A stretch of 64,000 bases of DNA from an uncultured cyanobacterium (GCA_903903925.1 CAIVAU010000191.1:22536-86535), one strand, 5' to 3'. Shown: positions 29,464 through 38,468, numbered from the stretch's first letter. The notes: generated from the letters alone by a model not told the origin. A program made the numbers and translations.

Positions 29464-29811
29464 TCACCTACATAGAAACTCAATAATACCTTGAGCTACA
29501 AGTTCCCACTTTTCTCCTTCTGGAGCTAAGGGTTTGGCTATTGCTGGTTTTACCATTTTTAGCTCGCCTTCTTCGTAATTACCATCACAGGCAAAGTATA
29601 TTTGTAAAGTTTGATAATTATATTGATTTAACTTTAATTTATATTCAGGAACTAAAAAATATTTTTTTTCTTGAGTAGATATTATCCAATAGGTTCCCTT
29701 AGGATGTGTAGAAAATAATTTAGTTGTATTATCTAGACTATCTTGCTCAAGACTACCTTGTGTTGGCGAAACTTTTATAGAATAAGTATTACAGATAGGA
29801 CAATTATACAT
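29464..29811 (-). CDS. Short protein: half zinc ribbon plus one YW-I/KPA domain
   Basis: The 115-residue protein begins MYNCPICNT, a single CxxC knuckle, and goes straight into the unassigned domain (YSIKVSPTQGSLEQDSL, GTYWIISTQEKKYFLVPEYK, YFACDGNYEEGELKMVKPAI, WELVAQGIIEF). Compared with the 300-residue protein at 29988-30890 it lacks the second CxxC and the coiled coil. An internal deletion of a duplicated copy is likely. Its stop overlaps the possible GTG of the next gene. It may be functional as a minimal domain protein or be on the way to decay. Confidence 0.65.
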   Translation of the reverse strand: MYNCPICNTYSIKVSPTQGSLEQDSLDNTTKLFSTHPKGTYWIISTQEKKYFLVPEYKLKLNQYNYQTLQIYFACDGNYEEGELKMVKPAIAKPLAPEGEKWELVAQGIIEFLCR

Positions 29812-29940
29812 GATTTTTATTCAGTGCCATCAAAGCATAAACTTAATTTACAGCTAGGTGTAACTTGGTAGGTGAAAATAATCCGAATAATTTAAAGGTT
29901 GGTAAAATAACTGGAAAGAGAGGTGGTTGTCAAAGAATAT
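29812..29940. repeat. Duplicated upstream segment (copy of 30891-31018)
   Basis: The ~125 bases upstream of the start at 29811 are very similar to those upstream of the start at 30890 (for example ATAATCCGAATAATTTAAAG is shared exactly). This shows that the gene and its 5' flank were duplicated in tandem. Confidence 0.75.
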
Positions 29941-29988
29941 TACTAATCCTGTAACTAATAAATATTTGAATAACCTTCTTTTAACCAT
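29854..29988 (-). pseudogene. Relic of a lipoprotein/signal-anchor N-terminus
   Basis: An ATG overlapping the previous stop (TAATG) opens 44 codons beginning MVKRRLFKYLLVTGLVIFFD. This matches the N-terminus of the lipoprotein gene at 28175-29449 (MINRSLFKNLLSIGLVLLFL) but has no lipobox and soon ends. It is best read as the remaining 5' end of a duplicated lipoprotein gene. A tiny hydrophobic peptide is the alternative. Confidence 0.5.
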
Positions 29989-30890
29989 TAATAATTAGCC
30001 CCCTTGTCGTTAAATTCAATTGCACCTTGCTCTACAAGTTCCCACTTTTCTCCTTCTTGATCTAAAGGTTTTACTATTGCTGGTTTTACCATTTTTATCT
30101 CTCGTTCTTGGTAATTACCATCACAGGCAAAGTAGCTTTGAAAAAATTGATAATTATATTCATTTACCTTGAAGCGATATTCAGGAACTAAAAAATATTT
30201 TTTTTCTTGAGTAGTTATTATCCAATACGTTCCCTTGGTATTTCTGGACAAGAATTTAGTTGTATTACCTAGACGCTCTTGCTCAATATCAGTTGGCAGA
30301 ACTTTTATATTATGTTCACTAAGTATTTTATCCTTATTATTATAAAATGTTGCCAGTTCCTGTTCTTCTCGAGTCGGAGCAACATCTTGTCTTGCTATTT
30401 GAGATTTTTCGTGAGTACTAGAAATATGGGTATAATTGTTTGGAGAGGAGTCTTCTTCTTTTTCACTTTGTTCAACAGTCTTATTTTTCGATTTATCCTC
30501 TACGTGGGCTTGTTCAGATGAGGTTTGTTTCAATAGCTTCACTGCCTTTACTAATTCATCTATTGATATTATTTCAGTATTAATTAATAACAATAGCTGG
30601 TTTTTTTCTTTTTCTAATTGTTTGTTTTTTTCTGTTAGTAACTGTTCATAAAGAGAAATAATTTTATTATTTAATTCTTCCTTTTCAATTTCTATTTTTT
30701 TCTTTTCAGTGTCTAATTCTTGATTTCTTGTCCAGTAAGTTTGTGCCCATTCCACATCATATAATTGAGTTTCTTGTAATTGAGTTTCTTGTAATTGAGT
30801 CTCTTTGTCTAAGAGATACCACCTGCACTTTTTACAGAACCTACAAATAGGAGTATTCAAAGTACTACAAATAGGACAACAATTACTCAT
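29988..30890 (-). CDS. Zinc-ribbon, coiled-coil protein with a YW-I/KPA domain
   Basis: The 300-residue protein has an N-terminal zinc ribbon (CCPIC at 4-8, CRFCKKC at 16-22), two to three short tandem ETQLQ units, and a long Glu/Lys-rich coiled coil at about 45-115. A charged linker leads to the C-terminal unassigned domain (GTYWIITTQEKKYFLVPEYR, YFACDGNYQEREIKMVKPAI, WELVEQGAIEF). It lies 246 bases downstream of the actin-like ATPase gene. The zinc ribbon may bind a partner or nucleic acid; the sequence shows no enzyme motif. Confidence 0.8.
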   Translation of the reverse strand: MSNCCPICSTLNTPICRFCKKCRWYLLDKETQLQETQLQETQLYDVEWAQTYWTRNQELDTEKKKIEIEKEELNNKIISLYEQLLTEKNKQLEKEKNQLLLLINTEIISIDELVKAVKLLKQTSSEQAHVEDKSKNKTVEQSEKEEDSSPNNYTHISSTHEKSQIARQDVAPTREEQELATFYNNKDKILSEHNIKVLPTDIEQERLGNTTKFLSRNTKGTYWIITTQEKKYFLVPEYRFKVNEYNYQFFQSYFACDGNYQEREIKMVKPAIVKPLDQEGEKWELVEQGAIEFNDKGANY

Positions 30891-31018
30891 AATTTTTACT
30901 CAGTGCTATCAAAGCATATACTTAATTTACAACTAGCTATAACCTGGTAGGCGAAAATAATCCGAATAATTTAAAGTTTGGGAAAAGACGTGGAAAGGGG
31001 TGTGGTTGTCATTGAATG
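30891..31018. repeat. Upstream segment duplicated at 29812-29940
   Basis: This is the parent or partner copy of the duplicated 5' flank described at 29812-29940. The rest of the gap up to 31136 contains no gene I can support. Confidence 0.7.
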
Positions 31019-31136
31019 CGCTATAGACACGGAGTGGCTTCCCGAAAGGGTAGCGCAACTACGAACAGAAGACTCTTCCATGAATAGTTTACGCGTTCTT
31101 ATCTCCTTTAAATGTTTATGCCCAACAAGATTTGAT

Positions 31137-34100
31137 TCATTTTCCAGCCCACTGCTTACCTAAAACCTTAAGCAACGCCTTCAACCCTAGGATGAATGGA
31201 GGATCGAAACGAATATTTTCTGATTTTCCCTTCATGTCTAATAATAAGTTAGTTAGCTCATCTCTAACTTGATTCCAAAGCTTGCTATTTTTACTTGGGT
31301 CTGGACTGCGATTATAATTTGGTAAGGCTGTGATGCCTTCAATTTTCAATTCTTTTAAAGCTATTTGAAAATCGTACAGAAACTGTGGTAGCTTAATTAG
31401 CTGAGGAATATCTAAGACAATATCTTCTTCCTCAAAATCTAGCCGAGATTCGCTATCAAACTCTTCACCGTTCAGTGTACAGTTTTCTCCAGCAATCAAT
31501 GGGTCTTTTATTTTTTTACCTAGTCCTTTAAGCTTAGTTTCATTTAAAACTAAGCCGCAAGCGACTTCATCCTTAGGAACCTCACTCAACCGCGTTATCA
31601 CTTCAGTATCCTCAAATTCAGAACCTTGGCTTAACATGCGACTGAGTAATAAATTAACCTCCGAGTCTTTGTTAAACTGTCCTCCTTCTGCTAGCCAATT
31701 TAAAAAGCGAGAGCCGTTTCCTCCTATGTAAATAGGGGTAATTTCCTCACGTGTGTATTTTCCTTCTTGATGGAGGACTTTGAGCAAAATTCCTACGTAG
31801 TAATATAAACCTGCTGTACCGATAGCCGTCAGCCTGATTAATCCCTGAACATCTGGTTCATCTTCAACGTGCAGTTTGGTACTCTTTAACCAGTTCTCCC
31901 CTTCTAGGCGTAGTAAAACATCCAGTTTGGCATTAAATGAACCCCCCCGGAGTCCTTTCCAGTCAGAAAGATTAGCCTTAAATCTACGCTCTAGAAACTG
32001 GGGATTCATCTCTAAAAATTGAGAAAATAAATCCCGACCGGCTAATTGCACTGAGCATTGATGGACTAAGCTATTCTCTTCCCAAACAGAAATATCTGAA
32101 GTTCCACCCCCTAAATCTATACAAGTAGACTTAACTAAGTTATGTCCTTCTTGATCTCGAAAATACTGAGCATTAGCTAAACTTTCAGTACGGAAAAAAT
32201 CTGTGTCTGAAGCCTCTGGACAAGTATGGCTGATTCCAGTCTTGTTTTCAAGTTCCTGAGTTAAATCTTTCCAAGTCTGAGCGTAAAGATTTTTATCACG
32301 CCGGGAAAAAGACGAGGGATAGGAAAGGCTCCACTGGATTGATTGTATGCCATTTTTTGCGGCTAAGGCGGAGATATGTAACGCTAGATGTTTTAAAAAG
32401 AGCTTATTAAAAGCAAGATTATCTCTAGACCACTTGAGACTAGTCTTCATCCAGTTTTCTTGTGGTTTAAATCGGTTACGGTCAGGAATGTAAATTCGAC
32501 CGTCGAATATAGGACGAAATTTCTCCGGTTGTGCTTCTGTGCTTCCCCTCGTTGTCACCACACTAGACAGGGGTAAGGGTTTATCTGCTGGAATAAAGTT
32601 TTCGGGGATAAAGTACTCAAACAACACAGGTAAGCGCGTGTCTATTTGGGTTTCTGTCACCTTCAAAAGTAAATTCTCTAGAGATAGGGCTTGTGCTGCA
32701 CCATTGTTGTTCACATAAACGTTCGTGAAAGACGTGCCAAAGTCTACTCCAACTGTCCATTTTCCCCTCAATTGGGTTTCTTCTGGAGTTTTGAGCAAAA
32801 TCAAACCAATGGCGTTTCCATCTCTATCCTGACAACTCATCACCGAGGGAAACTCTTCTAACCGGGCTATTTGGTAAGCACCTCTCCCCTCTTGAAAAAT
32901 TTTGGGTTCTTTAGCTTCAGGGAGATTGACTTGAAAAGTTTCATCTCCATATTCAGCATCATAGTAAAATACGTAATACTCCTGCCACCCTTGAGTACGG
33001 AAGTTTGGCCACACCTCTAAAACAGGAACTTCCGGTAAAGCATTTTCTTCTTTGATTGGGTAATCCTTATATATGCGATAATTTGTGGGTGGTTTGCCGT
33101 CTTGCAATCCCGCCAAAGGCAAATCCAGTATCACCCGCACCAGAGAACCCTCGCTGTTCTGAATCGGTTGGAATTTGAGCTTTTTAATCAGGTCTTCTGG
33201 GGTAAAATACTCTAGCAAGATGGAGTTGAGGGGCAGTAAGGGAGTGATTCCCTGACTGTTGAAAGTTAAGGGTTCTGTTGCTTGGGGAAGATAACCTCCA
33301 GGTAATGCGTCTTCTTGGTCAATAAAAGCGAATTCTGGTAAAAATAAATCTTTAGACTCTATCCAACGAATATCTGGCCACAGGAGTTTTCCTGTGCGTA
33401 AATCGTTTATGGGCAAGGATGCTAAGGTTTTGCCACCATGAACCCAAATATTCTGCGGTGGAATGTGCCAAACGCTGGCAATTTCTGGGTCAATAATTAG
33501 TAAGGGTTTTGCTTGCTTTCTTGGACTGGGAATTAAACGAACACCAGAAGCGGTTTCGGCTCCTCTCACGGGATGATTTAGCGCTTTCAAGATACCTCGG
33601 TTCAAGAGAACGCCAAAAAACTGAGGATCATGACTTAATTCCAGTGGTTGCTGAGGGTCTATTTTCAGGGTGGATCGGAATTGAGCTATCAAATCCCCAA
33701 TCATATTGATGGCATTTTTTTTGCCGTTATGTTGACGTAACTCATGGTGGAGAGATTCTAACCAACGTGATAGTAAAGCTTTTTCACTTTCATTGATAAA
33801 ACTTTGGGGAGAACGCAGGATCTTTTCATTCTGATTCCACCAAGGTAAGCCTGTCCATTGTCCCTCTTCGGATGGCACAACGATCGCACTCGGTGTTGTC
33901 ATCCCCACAGGTTTTTTATCCCATAAAAACAGATAAATATCTTGCCAAGGGTTTTTCCCGTCTAAGGTATAAAGGGACTTACTGTCATCAGGTAAAAGCT
34001 GATATAAGCTGTCGCCAAAGTCTTCGCGGTGTTCTAAATTTCCTAACTCCAGCAGTTGAACAGTCAGGGGAAATCCTCGCACCTCTGCTAGAGCGATCGC

Positions 34101-34385
34101 TGCCAACATCCCTTGCCATTGTGCAATCATTTGGTTACGCAGAGGATGAGCGATATTATGTAAAGCCATCTCCATTAACAATGGACGCGCCCACATGGTA
34201 GGAACGGAACTAACACTCTTGATGGTACCAGGGGCTTCATAATCTAAGCTAGATGCAACATCAGCAAAGGCTTTGCTTTGTTGTTCATCCCATTTCCCCA
34301 CTTGGTCGCTCGCTTTAACATCACAGTCGTGCTTTAATTTAGGTAACAATAAGATAAAATTTTGCTCAGATTGCGGGCTATTCAT
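31137..34385 (-). CDS. Giant actin-like/Hsp70-fold ATPase
   Basis: The 1082-residue protein has a ~530-residue N-terminal region of unknown fold, followed by an actin/Hsp70 ATPase core. Three core motifs are visible: phosphate-1 WTVGVDFGTSFTNVYV (~540), phosphate-2 TCIDLGGGTSDISVWE (~752) and the adenosine motif PIYIGGNGSRFLNWL (~883). The C-terminal ~130 residues are helical. It resembles SrfB-type Hsp70-like proteins more than DnaK, as there is no EEVD tail or typical substrate-binding domain. It follows the tubulin-like gene by eight bases and is surely co-transcribed. Polymer or chaperone-like activity is plausible; the substrate is unknown. Confidence 0.85.
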   Translation of the reverse strand: MNSPQSEQNFILLLPKLKHDCDVKASDQVGKWDEQQSKAFADVASSLDYEAPGTIKSVSSVPTMWARPLLMEMALHNIAHPLRNQMIAQWQGMLAAIALAEVRGFPLTVQLLELGNLEHREDFGDSLYQLLPDDSKSLYTLDGKNPWQDIYLFLWDKKPVGMTTPSAIVVPSEEGQWTGLPWWNQNEKILRSPQSFINESEKALLSRWLESLHHELRQHNGKKNAINMIGDLIAQFRSTLKIDPQQPLELSHDPQFFGVLLNRGILKALNHPVRGAETASGVRLIPSPRKQAKPLLIIDPEIASVWHIPPQNIWVHGGKTLASLPINDLRTGKLLWPDIRWIESKDLFLPEFAFIDQEDALPGGYLPQATEPLTFNSQGITPLLPLNSILLEYFTPEDLIKKLKFQPIQNSEGSLVRVILDLPLAGLQDGKPPTNYRIYKDYPIKEENALPEVPVLEVWPNFRTQGWQEYYVFYYDAEYGDETFQVNLPEAKEPKIFQEGRGAYQIARLEEFPSVMSCQDRDGNAIGLILLKTPEETQLRGKWTVGVDFGTSFTNVYVNNNGAAQALSLENLLLKVTETQIDTRLPVLFEYFIPENFIPADKPLPLSSVVTTRGSTEAQPEKFRPIFDGRIYIPDRNRFKPQENWMKTSLKWSRDNLAFNKLFLKHLALHISALAAKNGIQSIQWSLSYPSSFSRRDKNLYAQTWKDLTQELENKTGISHTCPEASDTDFFRTESLANAQYFRDQEGHNLVKSTCIDLGGGTSDISVWEENSLVHQCSVQLAGRDLFSQFLEMNPQFLERRFKANLSDWKGLRGGSFNAKLDVLLRLEGENWLKSTKLHVEDEPDVQGLIRLTAIGTAGLYYYVGILLKVLHQEGKYTREEITPIYIGGNGSRFLNWLAEGGQFNKDSEVNLLLSRMLSQGSEFEDTEVITRLSEVPKDEVACGLVLNETKLKGLGKKIKDPLIAGENCTLNGEEFDSESRLDFEEEDIVLDIPQLIKLPQFLYDFQIALKELKIEGITALPNYNRSPDPSKNSKLWNQVRDELTNLLLDMKGKSENIRFDPPFILGLKALLKVLGKQWAGK

Positions 34386-34393
34386 AATTTACT

Positions 34394-35911
34394 TCACTTA
34401 TTCAGCCTACAGACTAGATATAAAGCTTTTGCCAAACCTGCTGTTCCTTGGTTAGGAGGTGTGAGGTTCTTTCCATCGAGTCGTTCTTTTAACTTTTGTG
34501 CTGTATCCTGTGATTGACTGGTGCGATCGCGATCGTCACCAACAACCAACTTTGATAATTCTTCTGTCGTCAATCGACCGTCTAGCTTAGCAAAAGCAGG
34601 ATAGTGAAACAGTTCAATATCATCTCCATCGCACTGATGGATGTCATTGAGCCAGCGCAGGTAGTCTCGACACCAATCAGTAATTATCCTAATGGCGTCT
34701 TGTTCTCTTGAATCACTGAAATCTGGTAAACTCTCTCCTTTTGGAGCCATTAGACCAATAATTGCATCCTGATAAGAGCGAAAGAATCTCGTAAACCAGG
34801 GAGCTACTCTTTGGAATCTATTCACCCCGATATCCTTAGCTTTGGTGAGTTCTGGAACAATATCACCCAGCCAAACATAAGCGAAACGAGTTGCATTCAC
34901 CAAACTTGGTTTAATTACATCCTGATCTGGAAGGTCATTCCACAGAAGTTTACTCCTAGACTGACGGCTGATCAATACCACTGCCCCAGATCTGGCTGGA
35001 GTGTTGAGCCAAAAATGCCGTGCTGCTAAAGCCGCATACAGTTCGATAAAGTGTGGTTCATTACGCTGGGTTTTTTTCCCGATACTAAATTCATATTGAG
35101 AAAAATTTTGATTTCCTAGCAAATAAACAGTATCAAACTGCTTAGCTTGGTCAACATAGTAACGTAAAGCTGCTTCTGTATTCAACAAAAACTGGTCAGC
35201 ACGAGCATAAACTTTATCATTATTCCCAGATTTAGGAGAAAAGCCAAAATAGGGTAATACAAATAAACAGCCTATTTTCACCTTTTCTCGCACATTCTCC
35301 TTATTCAACTTATTCGCAATGAGACGACCTATAGTTGGTAATCCAGAAGCCCCTGTTCCACCAAACATTGAACCACAAAGTAAAATCTTGGCAGGTTTGC
35401 CACTACCCACATCTCGGATAATTTGTCCTAGCAGCCTACTCCAAGGTTCCTGCTCTAAGTCATCTAAATCAACCCGACTCATCACTGCTGACCCAATAGC
35501 CGGTCTCCCACGAAATCCCACATCTAAGTCAGCGTTTTGTTCTTCCTTAGTATAAAGGATATCAAATAAATTGCCCAAGGCCTCATTATTTTGCTTGAGA
35601 CTGTTGTAATTAAAAAAAGAAGCCAAAGTCTTGTTTGTGCTTCTATTGCCAAAAGGAGACCACAAATCAAAAGATTCAATGGGGGTTTTCAGCCAAGGTA
35701 GCTGTTGCTTGTCTCCTGACATCAACTTATAACATCTTTGGTATAAGCTAAGAGTATTTCTAGCTCGCTCTAAGTTACCGTTAGTCTCATCAGCATCGAC
35801 AAACAAAACTTTGATGAGTTCTTCGCTAAATAGACCTAAAGCAGCAACTTGGGTGATTGCCTCTATACACTTAGCACCAGTTCCACCAATTCCAATAACA
35901 TAAATTCCCAT
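34394..35911 (-). CDS. Tubulin/FtsZ-like GTPase (Tubulin_2 type)
   Basis: I start at the ATG at 35911, which has a perfect AGGAGGT site, giving 505 residues. The Rossmann opening MGIYVIGIGGTGAKCIEAIT and the tubulin signature CGSMFGGTGASGLPTIGRL (about 177-196) identify the GTP-binding fold. VLFVDADETNGN near residue 45 fits the usual T2-like loop. The C-terminal half is not FtsZ-like. It starts two bases after the stop of the small membrane-protein gene and precedes the actin-like ATPase gene by eight bases. A tubulin-like and an actin-like NTPase encoded together suggests a shared machine. Confidence 0.87.
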   Translation of the reverse strand: MGIYVIGIGGTGAKCIEAITQVAALGLFSEELIKVLFVDADETNGNLERARNTLSLYQRCYKLMSGDKQQLPWLKTPIESFDLWSPFGNRSTNKTLASFFNYNSLKQNNEALGNLFDILYTKEEQNADLDVGFRGRPAIGSAVMSRVDLDDLEQEPWSRLLGQIIRDVGSGKPAKILLCGSMFGGTGASGLPTIGRLIANKLNKENVREKVKIGCLFVLPYFGFSPKSGNNDKVYARADQFLLNTEAALRYYVDQAKQFDTVYLLGNQNFSQYEFSIGKKTQRNEPHFIELYAALAARHFWLNTPARSGAVVLISRQSRSKLLWNDLPDQDVIKPSLVNATRFAYVWLGDIVPELTKAKDIGVNRFQRVAPWFTRFFRSYQDAIIGLMAPKGESLPDFSDSREQDAIRIITDWCRDYLRWLNDIHQCDGDDIELFHYPAFAKLDGRLTTEELSKLVVGDDRDRTSQSQDTAQKLKERLDGKNLTPPNQGTAGLAKALYLVCRLNK

Positions 35912-35913
35912 TT

Positions 35914-36384
35914 CTAACCTCCTAAACGACGACGCAGTAGAAATGCTCCTGGAGGAAGATACATTAACAAGCCAGGAGAACTGGTTGCTGTTGGCAACCA
36001 AAAGGCTAAAGTTATATCAATAATATAAAAGCCAGTCAAAGACACTAGTGCTTGACTGCTTTGATTAAAAAAGGCAAGGGCTACAATAATACTCAGAATC
36101 GGCAACAGAAAACATAACCACCACAACACGCGCCATCTGTCAACATCACCGGCTCCTTGGACTTTCGCGTTTGCTGCCATAAAGTACCATAGAATCGTTG
36201 CTATCACAGAACCAGCAAAAACCAGACCAGATCCCACAGTGTAATTTTGACTTATCCAAGGCTCAAGCTCCACATCACTGATGCGGATTATCTTGTTCTC
36301 GTAGATCCAAGGCTGTACAAAAAACATCACAAAGGCAGCCAGCACGCTAAAACCGATGATCCTCACAATCTCACTTACTTTCAT
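35914..36384 (-). CDS. Small four-TM membrane protein heading the tubulin/actin-like operon
   Basis: The ATG at 36384 has AGGAG six bases upstream; an open stretch of 21 codons before it has no such site. The 156-residue protein has four predicted membrane helices: GFSVLAAFVMFFVQPWIY, SGLVFAGSVIATILWYFMAA, WRVLWWLCFLLPILSIIVAL and LVSLTGFYIIDITLAFWL. It ends in basic RRRLGG. I do not recognise the family. Its stop codon forms part of the ribosome site of the tubulin-like gene, so translation is coupled. It probably anchors the complex to the membrane. Confidence 0.75.
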   Translation of the reverse strand: MKVSEIVRIIGFSVLAAFVMFFVQPWIYENKIIRISDVELEPWISQNYTVGSGLVFAGSVIATILWYFMAANAKVQGAGDVDRWRVLWWLCFLLPILSIIVALAFFNQSSQALVSLTGFYIIDITLAFWLPTATSSPGLLMYLPPGAFLLRRRLGG

Positions 36385-36700
36385 TTCTGCTCCTAGCCAG
36401 ACTCTAGTGGAATCAATGTTTGAATTTTTCAATGAGGAACTCCTCACCTACTCAAAGCATTTGGCATAATGCTGTATCTTTAGCTAACGCACTACGAAAG
36501 TTTTCCCCCTACGAGATCTTGCAACTTTAATCTATTTATTTACCTAAATATGAAATATAACTTAATGCAAGACTCATCGCCGGACTTTGAGGACAGTCCC
36601 TGAGCATATATCTGTACTGAGTCTACGTAAGCAGACTTAACTATGGTGATCATAGCATGTACGGGCGCGAAGGCGGACATTAGACATCTCCGAAAATGAT

Positions 36701-36728
36701 GTAGGGGCGTATTGCAATACGCCCCTAC
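36701..36728. repeat. Perfect 28-bp palindrome (GTAGGGGCG family)
   Basis: GTAGGGGCGTATTG is followed directly by its reverse complement CAATACGCCCCTAC. Related palindromes are at 3732, 36872 and 38437. Confidence 0.8.
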
Positions 36729-36871
36729 CAAGGATTTCAACGGACGCATAATTAATTTTCACGACTATATTTACTACAAGTATTACTACATATGTGTTGC
36801 ATACTTCATTCTAACGCACCGTACTGAGTTAGGGAACACCAGAAAAATTATCGAAAACCCAAAATTAATTT

Positions 36872-36900
36872 GTAGGGGCGCAAGGCAAGAGCGCCCCTAC
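36872..36900. repeat. 29-bp near-palindrome (GTAGGGGCGC family)
   Basis: GTAGGGGCGC and GCGCCCCTAC are separated by nine bases. It belongs to the same dispersed family as 36701-36728. Confidence 0.75.
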
Positions 36901-37019
36901 GATGGGATAATTTTTTAATTGGAAATCCCTGATGGATTTTTGCCCTAATACACCCTTAAATTTTTTCAAAATTCAAATTGGTTACTGCTACTGCCGTAGA
37001 CTTACAATTTAAAAATCAC

Positions 37020-38423
37020 ATGGTTAAAGCAAAATGGATTATGGTAGCGATGGCAACGTCCATGCTACTCGTTGCCTGTAAACCGTCTGAAGTTGATTTT
37101 TCCTGCCAGCAACCCACACTCAGTATTCCTCCATCTAAGTCAGATCATCTGACTATTAATGTTTACCTAGACGGTACTCCTTCTATGGAAGGTTATGTAA
37201 ATACTCCTACAAAAAGTCGTTATGCCCAGACCCTTGACTTACTAGACTCTACATTTTCACTCAGCAATGCAAAGGTTGTCTACAACCGATTAGGTACAAA
37301 CACTCAAACAATTAGCCGCAAGCAATTCCAAAAAGATACACAATTGCGTACTTTCTACAACGGTCACGACCCTCAATACCCTCTATTACAGGAGAGTCTC
37401 ATCGACAAGGCAGTAACACCTACAGACAAGGAGCATCAGCTTTCCGTTATTATTACTGATTTATATCAAGAAGATAATGATGTTACAAAAGTCAGCCAAG
37501 AGATCAAGAAGAATTACTTCAATGCTGAACAGGCTAAACAAGGATACGCCCTAGGTATTATAGCACTAAAAAGCGAATTTAATGGTATCGTCTATAACGA
37601 AGATGTTAATAGTACCAGGTTTCCTTATAATACTAATGGGAAACCACTACATCCCTTTTACGCAGTCTTTTTAGGTAAATATGCTGATATAGATGATTTC
37701 TTTGGTAAAATTGTCCGACAAGGTGGGGAATTAATCAAAGACAGTAAATTAGTCATTTTTTCTCCTAACTATCTTATTAAAGAACCCTTGCATTTTTCAA
37801 GTAATTCCTCCGAAACATCAAAGAAAAAAGATATCCGCAAATCTCCTAATTCAGATGAAATAGATATCACTAGACCATTTTCTCTTCAATATAAAAAGGT
37901 AGTTATAGGCAAGGGAGAAGGTATTGAAATGCTGGAAATAGGAAAATCGCAAAAAACAGAAATTCCTCTGAACTACAATCTTCCTTTAAATCCATTCCCC
38001 CATACCTTGCTGTTTAGTGATAAGTCTCTCAAGACCAAGGTAAAAATTGAAAGTTTCGATACTTTTAGCCAACGGAAAGATCAAACCACTACACTTTTAT
38101 CGAAGCAACTTATAGAGATGAGTGGATTTGAGATAAATCCTGAGCAAACAATGCTAAAGTTTATGACTAAGTTAAACCCCAGCCAGATGAAACCAACAAT
38201 TTACTTATTCACTATAGATACAATTGCTACGGAATTACAAGAACAACCTTGGTGGAGAGAATGGAATTCCACAGAAGCCAACAGAAATGATGGCTCAAAA
38301 ACCTTTAACATATTGAGATTCTTGCAGGAAATTAAAAATGTAACAACTGACTTAATGACCCAGGAAAATACTCAACCGCCGACAGTTGGTCACTTCTGTT
38401 ACGCAATTCAAAAAGATTCATAA
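37020..38423 (+). CDS. vWA-like surface lipoprotein
   Basis: I choose the ATG at 37020; a TTG 14 codons earlier is open. The 467-residue protein has a lipoprotein signal ending MLLVAC (lipid Cys20). Residues ~45-200 look like a von Willebrand A fold: HLTINVYLDGTPSMEGYVN carries a MIDAS-like D51-x-T53-x-S55, and SVIITDLY supplies a later acidic position. The C-terminal ~250 residues are beta-rich and unassigned. It is transcribed away from the membrane/tubulin/actin-like operon and shares its regulatory region. I infer it is the extracytoplasmic part of the same system. No partner protein is known. Confidence 0.75.
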   Translation: MVKAKWIMVAMATSMLLVACKPSEVDFSCQQPTLSIPPSKSDHLTINVYLDGTPSMEGYVNTPTKSRYAQTLDLLDSTFSLSNAKVVYNRLGTNTQTISRKQFQKDTQLRTFYNGHDPQYPLLQESLIDKAVTPTDKEHQLSVIITDLYQEDNDVTKVSQEIKKNYFNAEQAKQGYALGIIALKSEFNGIVYNEDVNSTRFPYNTNGKPLHPFYAVFLGKYADIDDFFGKIVRQGGELIKDSKLVIFSPNYLIKEPLHFSSNSSETSKKKDIRKSPNSDEIDITRPFSLQYKKVVIGKGEGIEMLEIGKSQKTEIPLNYNLPLNPFPHTLLFSDKSLKTKVKIESFDTFSQRKDQTTTLLSKQLIEMSGFEINPEQTMLKFMTKLNPSQMKPTIYLFTIDTIATELQEQPWWREWNSTEANRNDGSKTFNILRFLQEIKNVTTDLMTQENTQPPTVGHFCYAIQKDS

Positions 38424-38436
38424 ATTCGGCATAGGT

Positions 38437-38464
38437 GTAGGGGCGCAATACCTTGCGCCCTTAC
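38437..38464. repeat. Palindrome (GTAGGGGCGC family), possible terminator
   Basis: GTAGGGGCGCAA and TTGCGCCCTTAC pair imperfectly just after the vWA lipoprotein stop and just before the convergent RHH gene. It could double as a bidirectional terminator. Confidence 0.6.
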
Positions 38465-38468
38465 TCTC

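Larger units (their letters stand above)
36385..37019. other. Divergent intergenic region between the operon and the vWA lipoprotein gene
   Basis: I see no gene. The region must carry promoters for both directions and contains two GTAGGGGCG palindromes (36701-36728 and 36872-36900). No recognisable operator was found. Confidence 0.5.

Noticed and set aside
30978..31163. 61-codon plus-strand frame between the zinc-ribbon gene and the actin-like gene
   Set aside because: It overlaps the duplicated 5' flank and the end of the actin-like gene on the other strand, with no supporting feature.
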